A stretch of 64,000 bases of DNA from NCBI RefSeq assembly GCF_002013375.1, contig NZ_MAEW01000017.1:62001-126000 (forward strand), in the 5' to 3' direction. A model generated the notes under the pieces. It made no database searches, was not told where the DNA came from, and was given only the letters and a program-made list of their open reading frames with translations. Positions 39,920 through 48,598 of the stretch are shown here, in pieces. The first letter of the stretch is position 1. Each line of letters begins with the position of its first letter. The translations under genes and the position numbers were made by a program. This DNA comes from Mycobacterium sp. D16Q13 (GTDB taxonomy: Bacteria; Actinomycetota; Actinomycetes; Mycobacteriales; Mycobacteriaceae).

Positions 39920-41767
39920 TCACACCGGCGAGAGCTCCCACGCACCACTGCCCGTCAGCTGCAACCGCGACTGGTGATGGCGGTCGATCGTCGACCTGTG
40001 CCCCACACTGAACACGACGCTGTCGGGCAGCCGTTCCCGCACCAGCGCATACATCGCGTCCTCCAGCCCCTCATCCAGGGCCGAGGTCGACTCGTCGAGG
40101 AACACCACTGTCGGGCGCACCAGCAGCACCCGCACGAAGGACACCCGCTGCTGCTCGCCCAGCGAGAGCACGGCCGCCCAGTCGGCTTCTTCCTCCAACC
40201 GCTCGGCCAAATGTCCCAGGGAGACATCACGCAAAGCCTGCGTCAACTTCTCGTCCGAAACTTCCTCCACCGGAAGCGGATACACCACGGTCTCGCGCAG
40301 ATTGCCCAACGGCAGATACGGCAGCTGCGGCAGGAACAGCGTCGCCCAGCCGTCGGGACGCGCGACCACACCCGTGGCCTGTGGCCACAGCTGTGCCAGG
40401 CTGCGCAGCAGGGTCGTCTTCCCGCATCCCGATGGGCCCTTGACGACGACACTGCCACCCGCCGACAGCTCGAGGTTCAGGTCCGCGATCATGTCCAGCC
40501 CCTGTAGATCTCGGACATCGACATCGGTGAGGGTCAGGGCGTTGTCCGCGTCGGTCACGTCGATCCTCGGCAGTTCGCGGGCTCGGTGGTCGCTGTCGAG
40601 CATCTGGTCGATGCGCATGAGTGCGGCCCGATAGACGGTGAATTCGTCATAGCTGTCCCGGAAGAAGGACATTGCGCCGCAGACACTTCCAAACGCCGCA
40701 ACGGTCTGCAGCAGGTCCCCCACCTTGATCTGCCCGGTAAAGAATCGTGGCGCCTGCACGATGTAGGGGATCATTCCCGTCGTCACATCGCCGACACCAC
40801 GATTCCAGCCGTTCAGTCGCAGCTGCGCGAAGACGATCCGCCACATGTTGGCGATGATGTCGGCGAAGCGCGCATGGAGCAGTCCGCGTTCACGCTCGCC
40901 GCCACGATAGAACGCCACCCGCTCCGCACTGTCGCGCAGGCGCACCAACGCATAGCGGAAACTCGCACTGAATCGTTCGTTCAAGAAATTCAGCCGTACC
41001 AACGGCCGGCCGATCCAGAACGCAAGGACCGTCACGGTGATCGAGAAGACGAAGGCGATGAACACCATGGCGCGCGGGATCTCGACTCCCCACAGCAGCA
41101 ACGGACCCGAGAGCTGCCACAGCACTCCGGTGAACATCACGATCAAGAGGGTTTTGTTTACCGCGCCGAGCACCAAATCCACCGACTTGGTGGTGTGCGT
41201 CTCGATATCGATCTGGATTCGCTGATCCGGGTTCTCTACCGGAGTATCCAGAAAACGGTTGCGGTAGAACGCATCCTTGCTCATCCAGTCGTCGACGAGC
41301 CGCGTGTTGAGCCATACCCGCCACCGGATGGCGAGCACTCTCCGCAGGAAGAGATCCACCACCGTGTACGTCACGGTGAGTACTACCAGCACTCCGCTGA
41401 TCGCGAAGGACGTGAAAAATGCCTGACGCGCGTCCGCCAGCAGTCCGGAGTCATGGGTGACGAGCGCCTCCGAACCAACCTGCAACGCATTCATCAGGTC
41501 CTTGTACTGGTACGTGAAGATGACCGTCACGCGCGCCATGTACACGGTGTGCCACATCATGAACGCCACCAACGCCCACGTGCGCCAGGTGTCGCTCCCC
41601 CAGAAGAAGGGGGCGTTTACCCGCCAGAACTGTTGCCCCCATTGAGTGAAACGGGCGATCAGAAAGGCCACCGCAAGGAAGACCACCATGGTGATCACCC
41701 ACGCCTGCAGCGTCCACACCAGCGAGCGCAATGGCTCGCCCGGCCAATCCAAACTGGGCTGAACCAT
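39920..41767 (-). CDS. SbmA/BacA-like ABC transporter, fused membrane and ATPase domains
   Basis: A 615-residue half-transporter (ABC_membrane_2 type), related to the mycobacterial vitamin B12/bleomycin importer group and to SbmA/BacA peptide uptake proteins. The N-terminal half has several hydrophobic helices and the family-typical run RWRVWLNTRLVDDWMSKDAFYR, then ENPDQRIQIDIETHTTKSVDL. The ATPase half has Walker A GPSGCGKTTLL, signature LSLGEQQRVSF and Walker B TVVFLDESTSALD. It starts 22 bases after the purH stop on the same strand. Direction of transport cannot be told from sequence; relatives import peptides or cobalamin. Confidence 0.9.
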   Translation of the reverse strand: MVQPSLDWPGEPLRSLVWTLQAWVITMVVFLAVAFLIARFTQWGQQFWRVNAPFFWGSDTWRTWALVAFMMWHTVYMARVTVIFTYQYKDLMNALQVGSEALVTHDSGLLADARQAFFTSFAISGVLVVLTVTYTVVDLFLRRVLAIRWRVWLNTRLVDDWMSKDAFYRNRFLDTPVENPDQRIQIDIETHTTKSVDLVLGAVNKTLLIVMFTGVLWQLSGPLLLWGVEIPRAMVFIAFVFSITVTVLAFWIGRPLVRLNFLNERFSASFRYALVRLRDSAERVAFYRGGERERGLLHARFADIIANMWRIVFAQLRLNGWNRGVGDVTTGMIPYIVQAPRFFTGQIKVGDLLQTVAAFGSVCGAMSFFRDSYDEFTVYRAALMRIDQMLDSDHRARELPRIDVTDADNALTLTDVDVRDLQGLDMIADLNLELSAGGSVVVKGPSGCGKTTLLRSLAQLWPQATGVVARPDGWATLFLPQLPYLPLGNLRETVVYPLPVEEVSDEKLTQALRDVSLGHLAERLEEEADWAAVLSLGEQQRVSFVRVLLVRPTVVFLDESTSALDEGLEDAMYALVRERLPDSVVFSVGHRSTIDRHHQSRLQLTGSGAWELSPV

Positions 41768-41789
41768 TGGCTCTCCCTCTTAGTGCACC

Positions 41790-43343
41790 CTAGTGGGCAA
41801 AGTGGCGTGCTCCGGTGGTGTACAACGTGATTCCGGCGGCCTTGGCGGCATCGGCCACCAGCTCATCGCGCATCGACCCGCCCGGATGCACGATCGCGCG
41901 CACTCCGGCCTCCGTCAGCACCTCCAGGCCGTCGGGGAAGGGGAAGAACGCATCCGAGGCCGCGACCGCACCGGAGACTCGATCCCCACCCCGTGAGACT
42001 GCCAATCGCGCGGCGTCGACGCGGTTGACCTGTCCCATGCCGACACCGATAGTGGCGCCACCGGAGGCGACGACGATCGCGTTGGACTTGACGGCCCGCC
42101 CGACCTTCCAGGCGAACACCAAGTCCGCCAACGTGTCCTCGTCCGCGGCGGCGCCGGCCACCAGTGTCCAGTTGGCCGGATCGTCACCCTCGGCGTCCAG
42201 CGCGTCGCGCTCCTGTACGAGCAGACCACCACTGATGTGTCGCCACTCGGTGCGCCCGGACTGTGACTGCGCCAGGCGCAGCAGACGCACGTTTTTCTTG
42301 CGGCTCAGCACCTCCACCGCGCCCTCGGCGTAACCGGGCGCGACGATCACCTCGGTGAAGATGTCGGCGACCCGCTCCGCCATCTCCACGCTCACCTCAC
42401 GGTTGACGGCTATCACCCCGCCGAAAGCGCTCAACGGATCGCATTCGTGGGCCTTGAGGTGGGCGTCGGCAATCGATATGTCCGACACCGCGATACCGCA
42501 CGGGTTGGCATGTTTGATGATGGCCGCACAGGCCTTGTCCTGGTCCCACGCGGCACGCCAGGCGGCGTCTGCATCCGTGTAGTTGTTGTACGACATCTCT
42601 TTTCCGTGCAGCTGCTCGGCCTGTGCCAATCCGTGCCCGGAGGCACCCGTGTACAGGGCTGCCTGCTGATGCGGGTTCTCGCCATAGCGCAGCACCGCCG
42701 AGCGGTTCCATGTCCCGCCGATCCAGGCGGGCAACTCCGCGCCCTCGGGCTCCGCGACAGCCGACAGCCAGCCTGCCACGGCCACGTCATACTCGGCGGT
42801 GTGACGGAACGCTCTGGCCGCCAGGACCTTCCGCGCCTCCAGGGTGAACCCCCCGGCACCGACGGCAGCCAGTGCTTCACCGTATGAGGCGGGGTCGACG
42901 ACCACCGCCACGCTCGGGTGGTTTTTGGCAGCGGCGCGCACCATCGAGGGTCCGCCGATGTCGATTTGTTCGACGCATTCGTCCTCGGTGGCACCCGAGG
43001 CCACCGTGGCGGCAAACGGGTACAGGTTGACCACCACCAGTTCGAAGCCCTTGACGCCCAGCTCTTCGAGTTGAGTGAGGTGTTCCTCGCGGCGAGTATC
43101 GGCCAAGACACCGGCGTGCACATGCGGATGCAAGGTCTTCACCCGGCCATCCAGTACCTCCGGAAAACCGGTGACCTCTTCCACGGGGGTCACCGGAATT
43201 GACGCGGCGGCAATGGTTTTCGCGGTGGATCCGGTGGAAACCAGTTCCACACCGGCGGCGTGCAGCCCACTGGCGAGCTCTTCGAGTCCGGTCTTGTCGT
43301 AGACGCTGATCAATGCCCGCCGTACGGGTCGCTGCGTACTCAC
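41790..43343 (-). CDS. purH: Bifunctional AICAR formyltransferase/IMP cyclohydrolase
   Basis: It performs the last two steps of IMP synthesis. The 517-residue protein begins VSTQRPVRRALISVYDKTGL, aligned with the family N-terminus, and the GTG at 43343 overlaps the purN stop. The IMP cyclohydrolase part has VSTGSTAKTI and DGRVKTLHPHVHAGVLAD; the transformylase part has RYGENPHQQAALY, the catalytic Lys-His in IIKHANPCGIA and SDAFFPFPDGLE near the end. Operon perM-purN-purH, as in M. tuberculosis. Confidence 0.97.
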   Translation of the reverse strand: MSTQRPVRRALISVYDKTGLEELASGLHAAGVELVSTGSTAKTIAAASIPVTPVEEVTGFPEVLDGRVKTLHPHVHAGVLADTRREEHLTQLEELGVKGFELVVVNLYPFAATVASGATEDECVEQIDIGGPSMVRAAAKNHPSVAVVVDPASYGEALAAVGAGGFTLEARKVLAARAFRHTAEYDVAVAGWLSAVAEPEGAELPAWIGGTWNRSAVLRYGENPHQQAALYTGASGHGLAQAEQLHGKEMSYNNYTDADAAWRAAWDQDKACAAIIKHANPCGIAVSDISIADAHLKAHECDPLSAFGGVIAVNREVSVEMAERVADIFTEVIVAPGYAEGAVEVLSRKKNVRLLRLAQSQSGRTEWRHISGGLLVQERDALDAEGDDPANWTLVAGAAADEDTLADLVFAWKVGRAVKSNAIVVASGGATIGVGMGQVNRVDAARLAVSRGGDRVSGAVAASDAFFPFPDGLEVLTEAGVRAIVHPGGSMRDELVADAAKAAGITLYTTGARHFAH

Positions 43344-44038
43344 TTGATGGAGGCCCTTCTTCCGTTCCATGTCAAACCTCTGGTGGCGACCGCGGCCAGC
43401 ACATCTACCAGCAGCGTCCGTTCCACCACCTTGATGCGTTCATGCAGGCTCGCCTCGTCGTCGTCCCCGTGAACGGGGACGGCTTGCTGCGCGAGGATCG
43501 GGCCGGTATCCATCCCGGCATCGACCAGGTGCACCGTGCAGCCGGTGACCTTGACCCCATGCGCCAGGGCTTCGGGCACGGCGTGCGCGCCGGGAAAAGA
43601 CGGCAGCAGCGCGGGATGAGTGTTGATGACCCGACCCAAGAACTGTGAAAGAAACTGTGGTCCAAGAATCTTCATGAATCCGGCCGATACCACCAGATCG
43701 GGCCGGTGCGCGGCGGTGGCCTCGGTGATCGCGGCGTCCCAGTGTTCGCGGGTGTCGTACTCACCGAGCCGCACGGTGTAGCTGGGAAGCTGCGCGCCAG
43801 CGGCGATATCGACGGCATCGCATTGCCGGTCGGTGCCCACCGCGACGATCCGAGCGGGGAAGTCACCCGTGGCCGCGTCTAAGAGGGAGCGCAGGAGGGT
43901 TCCCGTACCGGAAGCCAGGACCACGACGCGCGCGGGGGCAGACGGCGCAATCTCAACGGCCTGCTGGGGCTCCGATGAGCCGCTTGCGCGAAGAGAATCC
44001 GACACCGACACGCCGCTGAGCGTAGCCGGGCTGGTCAC
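43340..44038 (-). CDS. purN: Phosphoribosylglycinamide formyltransferase
   Basis: It formylates GAR with 10-formyl-THF. The 232-residue protein has VVLASGTGTLLRSLLDA, the His-Asp catalytic region with INTHPALLPSFPGAHAVPEAL, and VDAGMDTGPILAQ. Its first about 30 residues (containing DSLRASGSSEP) are an unusual extension encoded by a dispersed repeat copy at 43973-43999; family proteins usually begin near PARVVVLASG. A start further inside therefore cannot be excluded. GTG at 44038 overlaps the perM stop. Confidence 0.95.
   Translation of the reverse strand: MTSPATLSGVSVSDSLRASGSSEPQQAVEIAPSAPARVVVLASGTGTLLRSLLDAATGDFPARIVAVGTDRQCDAVDIAAGAQLPSYTVRLGEYDTREHWDAAITEATAAHRPDLVVSAGFMKILGPQFLSQFLGRVINTHPALLPSFPGAHAVPEALAHGVKVTGCTVHLVDAGMDTGPILAQQAVPVHGDDDEASLHERIKVVERTLLVDVLAAVATRGLTWNGRRASIK
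43973..43999 (+). repeat. Dispersed 27-bp repeat, copy in purN 5' coding region
   Basis: Begins CGATGAGCCGCTTGCGCGAA and ends GAGAATC. It matches the copy at 55431-55457 at 26 of 27 positions and shares its first 23 bases with both tandem copies at 62115-62169. Confidence 0.9.
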
Positions 44039-45360
44039 GTGGCCGATTCTGGAGGGTCGCTGGAGTCACTCTCGGGGCCGGGCTCCGGATCTGATTCAGG
44101 TTCCGGCTCCGACTCCGGTTCCGGCTCGGGTTCAATGTCCGGCTCGGGTTCCAGCGCCGGCTCGGGTGCCGGTTCAGGCACGGATTCGGGTTCCGGCTCC
44201 TGCACCGGTTCCGGCCGCGCCCTGGCCGGGAGGCGGGTGGCTCCGCCCAGCATGAACACCGTCAACAGGCCGATGACCAGGAACCAGAAGAACACCCCGG
44301 GGCCGAACGTGCCCTGGTCGATCCCGAGGCGTCCGAAGTTCCCCAGCTGTCCTCCGGCGAGCTTGCCGACGATCGCCAGGAATGTTGCCGCCAGAAGCGC
44401 CGCCGTGACCACTTTGTGAATCGCGGTGGGCCATGGCACGGGTCGGCGTGCGCATTGCTGGCCGACGGCCACCCCGGACACCGCACCGATGATCATCAGT
44501 GCCACCCACGCGGGGCCGAGCGGCGGTGTGGGAACGGCCGCGAGGATCGGCACTGCGGGCAGCTGACCGCCGAATACGGCGAACGCACTGAAGGCCGCGG
44601 TGCCCACATGTGCGCTGGATCCGACCGCCAGCGCACATGCACCCAGAATGACGTTGGGCGCATAGAGGAGCGCCAACAGTGTCAAGCTCAGCTGACCTAC
44701 GAAATCGTTGGTCACCGAGTACAGCTGATCCATCGTCGCCCAGTGCACCACCAGCGACCCCGCCGTCACGGCCGCGGACAGCCCGAACAACGCGAGTACC
44801 CCGGCGGCAGCGCCACGGGCGGCCTCCATCGGCCATGACGGCAGCTCTAGGACCACCGCGAGCCGCCTGCCGACCCGCAGTAAAACGCCGGCAATTGCAC
44901 CGGCCGCGTGAACACCGAGGACAGAACCGAATGCGCGCAAGGCATTTGGTGATTGCAGCTGGGTCAGCACCGTCGATGCGTCATGAATGATCGCCAGCGA
45001 TATCGCCGTCATGAGGAGCGGGCCGGCTAGCGCCGAGGCGATCACCCACCGGATCACGTACCAGGAAGCGGTGGGTGCGATTGTCGAGGCGACGGTTCGG
45101 GCGACACCCCACACCATTGCCGCCGTTGGCAATAGCGGCAGCACCTCGATGACTCGCCCACCGATCGAGATCGGTACCAGGTGGGTGCCCAGCCACATGC
45201 TGGCCACCGCACCGAACGTCCCGGTCATGTCGCTGTTGGCAATCACCAACTGCACCAGGACGATTGCCGCAATGATGACCAACGCAACTGCTGACGGGCC
45301 AAAGGCAACCGTCAGCAGTGCGCGAGCCTGCGCGGGATTGGCGCGCGAGGTTTGATTCAC
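44035..45360 (-). CDS. perM: Cell division protein PerM (DUF6350)
   Basis: A 441-residue membrane protein with about nine hydrophobic helices, followed by a long cytosolic tail built of Glu-Pro repeats (EPEPESEPEPESDPEPG). The corresponding M. tuberculosis gene encodes PerM, which stabilises the divisome and is needed for persistence in mice. GTG start. It overlaps purN, so division and purine genes share one transcription unit, an order also kept in M. tuberculosis. Confidence 0.88.
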   Translation of the reverse strand: MNQTSRANPAQARALLTVAFGPSAVALVIIAAIVLVQLVIANSDMTGTFGAVASMWLGTHLVPISIGGRVIEVLPLLPTAAMVWGVARTVASTIAPTASWYVIRWVIASALAGPLLMTAISLAIIHDASTVLTQLQSPNALRAFGSVLGVHAAGAIAGVLLRVGRRLAVVLELPSWPMEAARGAAAGVLALFGLSAAVTAGSLVVHWATMDQLYSVTNDFVGQLSLTLLALLYAPNVILGACALAVGSSAHVGTAAFSAFAVFGGQLPAVPILAAVPTPPLGPAWVALMIIGAVSGVAVGQQCARRPVPWPTAIHKVVTAALLAATFLAIVGKLAGGQLGNFGRLGIDQGTFGPGVFFWFLVIGLLTVFMLGGATRLPARARPEPVQEPEPESVPEPAPEPALEPEPDIEPEPEPESEPEPESDPEPGPESDSSDPPESAT

Positions 45361-45386
45361 GCGCCGATCACGGCAGTAAACACCGT

Positions 45387-46394
45387 CTAGTTGGAGGGAC
45401 GAGAGGTGCCGAACAGATCGTCACCGCTGGCAGCGGCCGAACCGGCGCTGGCGCCGCCCTGCTGCTCACCACCGGGAGCCTGACCGCTGGCCGCACCAAA
45501 GGTGGGGTACTGCTGGGTCGGCTGCGACGACGCGGCCTGCTGAGCCGGCTGTGCCGACGGCGGCGTGAACCCGGTGCTGCTGAAGCCCTGCGGCGGAGTC
45601 GGAGGCGCCGACTGCGGCGGCTGCTGGCCGTAGCCGCCGTACGAGGGCGGCCCGGCGGGAGAGGGCTGCTGCTGGCCGTAGCCCTGTGCACCGGCCTGGC
45701 CGTAACCCTGAGCGGCCGGCTGACCGAAGCCCTGCTGCTGGCCGTAGCCCTGTGCACCGGCCTGGCCGTAGCCCTGCCCCTGCTTGGGAAGCTGCTGCTG
45801 TGGCTGCTGCGGCGGGGTGTAGTACTGGCTCTGCTGCGTCTGGTACTGGCTGCCAAACGGGTTGGTCGCCGGAGAGGCGGTCTTGGCCTTGACGACGCCC
45901 ACCTCACTGAGCAGGGCGTAGACGGCGGCCGCGGCCTGCAGGCCGGACACCACGGCGAGCGTGATCAGGCCCCACCCGATGCCGACCTCACCGAAGGCGG
46001 CCGCGAACGGGTTGCCGAAAAGTCCACCAAGCACGAAGAGGAATCCGACGATCGACAGGATTGCCACGGGAGCCTGCTTGTCATCCTTGCCGGAGAGGAG
46101 CGAGACACCCGCGGTCAGACCGGCGATCAGCAGAGCGAACTGCGCGAAGCCGAAGACCGGCGACAAGGCCAGGAGGTCGAATCCGCCGAAGCTTCCCGAT
46201 GTCCCCGAGCTGGCCTTCCCGGTGTAGAACGGCCCGAAGCCGGCAATGAAGCCGATCAGGCTCAGCACCAAGACACCACCGGGTAGGTAAACCCCCAGCG
46301 CGCCCGTGTTGGGCTCAGCCACAAAGGACGGGGTGCCGTACGGGTTGGACGGCTGCGCGGGCTGGTATCCGGGCCCACCGGTCGAATACGTCAT
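45387..46394 (-). CDS. DUF5336 membrane protein (34-kDa antigen family)
   Basis: A 335-residue protein with four membrane helices in the first half (LGVYLPGGVLVLSLIGFIAGFG onward) and a Gly/Gln/Tyr/Pro-rich C-terminal half made of GYGQQQ-type units, encoded in part by a 66-bp period repeat. The family is the mycobacterial 34-kDa antigenic protein, reported among cell-division-linked membrane proteins. It lies 27 bases upstream of perM on the same strand. Confidence 0.87.
   Translation of the reverse strand: MTYSTGGPGYQPAQPSNPYGTPSFVAEPNTGALGVYLPGGVLVLSLIGFIAGFGPFYTGKASSGTSGSFGGFDLLALSPVFGFAQFALLIAGLTAGVSLLSGKDDKQAPVAILSIVGFLFVLGGLFGNPFAAAFGEVGIGWGLITLAVVSGLQAAAAVYALLSEVGVVKAKTASPATNPFGSQYQTQQSQYYTPPQQPQQQLPKQGQGYGQAGAQGYGQQQGFGQPAAQGYGQAGAQGYGQQQPSPAGPPSYGGYGQQPPQSAPPTPPQGFSSTGFTPPSAQPAQQAASSQPTQQYPTFGAASGQAPGGEQQGGASAGSAAASGDDLFGTSRPSN
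45666..45770. repeat. 66-bp period coding repeat within the DUF5336 gene
   Basis: Thirty-nine bases at 45666-45704 recur identically at 45732-45770, encoding the alternating GYGQAGAQGYGQQQ segments of the C-terminal tail. A site prone to slippage or recombination. Confidence 0.8.
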
Positions 46395-46508
46395 TACATC
46401 TCCTACATCACGGTTTCGGTCGTGGTCTCGGGGTGGATCGCCTCCACGCTACTGCACCCGGCGCCGGTACGGACGCAGACAAGGCTAGACGCGGCCGAGG
46501 CACATCGG

Positions 46509-47666
46509 TTAGCTCAAAACCGGTACGCGATATTCGCTGTGGGTTTCCTGAGCGTCGGCCGCCTCGATCTCACGGACCAGTGGCAGCACCTTGGCGCCGA
46601 AGTATTCGATCTCCTCCTGGAAGTGCAGGAAGCCACCCAGGATCAGGTCCACACCCCGCCGCCGGTAGGCGACAATCCGCTCGGCGATCTGTTCCGGGGT
46701 ACCGATGAGCTGGGTGCGGAATCCGTCGTTGTATTGCACGAGGTCCTCGAACGAGGAATCCGCCCACATCCCCTTCTTATCGCCGGTGGCCGAACCAGCC
46801 TGTTGAACGGCCGCGCGGAAACCCTCAACGGCGGGGCGGTTGGCCTTGGCGACAATCTCCCGTAGCACCTCGCGCGCTTCGGCCTCGGTATCTCTGGCGA
46901 TGATGAAACCGTTGAGCCCGACGCTGACCTCGCGGCCGACGGTTCGGGCGTGGTCCCGGACCTCCACGATCTGGTCGGTGATACCGGCGAAGTCCTTCCC
47001 GTTGGAGAAATACCAGTCGGAGTACAGGCCGCCGTTGCGCCGTGCGGCCGTCGAGTTGCCGCCCTGGAACAGCTCCGGGGTGTGCAGCGGCTTCGGCTTC
47101 AGCGTGAAGTCGTGGATCCGATAGAAATCGCCCCGGAAGTCGACGTCATCCTCGGTCCAGATCTTGCGCAACACCTGGAGGAATTCGCCGCTTCGCCGAT
47201 ACCGCTCATCGTGCTCCAACCATGGTTCGCCCAAGTGCGTGAACTCGTCCTTGAACCATCCGGACACCACGTTGACGGCGAAGCGACCGCCCGACAAGTG
47301 ATCAGCCGTCGCGCCTAGCTTGGCGAGCACACCCGGCTGCCAAAGCCCCGGGTGAACCGCGGCGATCACCTTGAGCCGCTCGGTGGCCAGCAGCAGAGCC
47401 AGGGAGAAACTGGTGGATTCGTGTTGATACTCGGCGCCGTAACTGGCCTCGTAGCGCACCTGGGTGAGCGCGTATTCGAAGCCGTTGTTCTCGGCCGCGC
47501 GTGCCAGGGCGACGTTGTAGTCGTAACCCCAGTCCGTGCGCTGCTCGATGGTGCTGGTGACCAGCCCGCCGCTGACATTGGGGACCCAGTACGCGAATTT
47601 GACGTGGTCGGATATCCGTTCGGTCGTCACGGGGATATGCAAACAGCGAACCCTTTGAGCGGTCAT
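46509..47666 (-). CDS. sfnG: Dimethylsulfone monooxygenase-like flavin enzyme
   Basis: A 385-residue FMNH2-dependent bacterial luciferase-like monooxygenase. After a short extension it shows KFAYWVPNVSGGLVTSTIEQRTDW, the SfnG signature, then NNGFEYALTQVRYEASYGAEYQHE, HPGLWQPGVLAKLGATADHLSGGRFAVNVVSGWF and ELFQGGNSTAARRNGG. SfnG releases methanesulfinate from dimethylsulfone for sulphur supply. ATG at 47666 is used; a GTG at 47630 would remove an unusual 12-residue extension. No ssuD/sfn partner genes or reductase lie beside it. Divergent from an LLM oxidoreductase with a KstR-type site between. Confidence 0.9.
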   Translation of the reverse strand: MTAQRVRCLHIPVTTERISDHVKFAYWVPNVSGGLVTSTIEQRTDWGYDYNVALARAAENNGFEYALTQVRYEASYGAEYQHESTSFSLALLLATERLKVIAAVHPGLWQPGVLAKLGATADHLSGGRFAVNVVSGWFKDEFTHLGEPWLEHDERYRRSGEFLQVLRKIWTEDDVDFRGDFYRIHDFTLKPKPLHTPELFQGGNSTAARRNGGLYSDWYFSNGKDFAGITDQIVEVRDHARTVGREVSVGLNGFIIARDTEAEAREVLREIVAKANRPAVEGFRAAVQQAGSATGDKKGMWADSSFEDLVQYNDGFRTQLIGTPEQIAERIVAYRRRGVDLILGGFLHFQEEIEYFGAKVLPLVREIEAADAQETHSEYRVPVLS

Positions 47667-47727
47667 CCGTCTCGCTCACCGTGATCCGTTCCCCCGCGGG
47701 TTTGGGCCCCACCCTCGACAACAAAAC

Positions 47728-47741
47728 TGGAACACGTTCTA
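47728..47741. promoter_or_regulatory. KstR-type operator between sfnG and the LLM oxidoreductase
   Basis: TGGAACACGTTCTA fits the KstR consensus TNNAACNNGTTNNA at every fixed position. It ends 8 bases before the LLM start, so it probably overlaps its transcription start. KstR represses cholesterol-catabolic genes. Confidence 0.6.
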
Positions 47742-47749
47742 ATTGGTGG

Positions 47750-48598
47750 ATGGACTACGGGCTCGTTCTGTTCACCAGTGACCGCGGCATCTCGCCGGAC
47801 ATCGCCGCCAAGGCGGCCGAGGACGGCGGGTTCAGCACCTTCTACGTTCCCGAACACACGCATATCCCGATCAAGCGCGAGGCCGCGCATCCCGGGACCG
47901 GCGGCGCGGAACTACCCGACGACCGCTACATGCGCACCTTGGATCCATGGGTGTCTCTCGGCGCCGCGTGTGCGGTGACCTCAAAGATCCGGCTGGCCAC
48001 CGCGGTCGCGATCCCCGTCGAGCACGATCCCATTACCCTCGCCAAATCGATTGCCACCCTTGATCACATGAGCGGCGGCCGGGTTACCGTCGGCGTCGGA
48101 TACGGCTGGAACACTGACGAGCTGGCCGATCACAACGTTCCCGCCGGCCGTCGCCGCACCATGCTGCGCGAGTACATCGAGGCGATGCGCAAGCTCTGGG
48201 AGAACGAAGAGGCCAGCTATTCAGGCGAATTCGTCAATTTCGGCCCCAGCTGGGCGTGGCCCAAGACGGTGCAGAAGCATGTGCCGGTGATCGTGGGCGC
48301 GGGCGGCACCGAGAAGAACTTCAAGTGGATCGCGAAGAACGCCGACGGCTGGATGTCGACCCCACGCGACGAGGACATCACCGGCAAGATCGTGGCGCTC
48401 AAAGAGGAGTGGGCGGCGGCCGGCCGTGCGGGCGACCCACTGATCTACGTGCTGGCGGGCAAGCCGGACCCCGAGCAGCTCGCCGCGTGGCGCGAGCTGG
48501 GTGTCACCGAGGCGATCTTCGGGATGCCCGATCGCTCCGAGGACGAGGTGCGGGCATACATCGAACGGCTGTCCGGAAAACTGGCCGCATTCGCCTAA
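47750..48598 (+). CDS. LLM-class F420-dependent oxidoreductase
   Basis: A 282-residue TIM-barrel oxidoreductase of the luciferase-like class that uses F420. It reads MDYGLVLFTSDRGISPDIAAKA at the start, then STFYVPEHTHIPIKREA, RLATAVAIPVEHDPITLAKSIATLDHMSGGRVTVGVGYGW and GAGGTEKNFKWIAKNADGWM. The ATG at 47750 gives the same length as the syntenic M. tuberculosis Rv0953c, as I remember it. Substrate unknown; the KstR-type site in front hints at a sterol or acyl-CoA setting. Confidence 0.9.
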   Translation: MDYGLVLFTSDRGISPDIAAKAAEDGGFSTFYVPEHTHIPIKREAAHPGTGGAELPDDRYMRTLDPWVSLGAACAVTSKIRLATAVAIPVEHDPITLAKSIATLDHMSGGRVTVGVGYGWNTDELADHNVPAGRRRTMLREYIEAMRKLWENEEASYSGEFVNFGPSWAWPKTVQKHVPVIVGAGGTEKNFKWIAKNADGWMSTPRDEDITGKIVALKEEWAAAGRAGDPLIYVLAGKPDPEQLAAWRELGVTEAIFGMPDRSEDEVRAYIERLSGKLAAFA

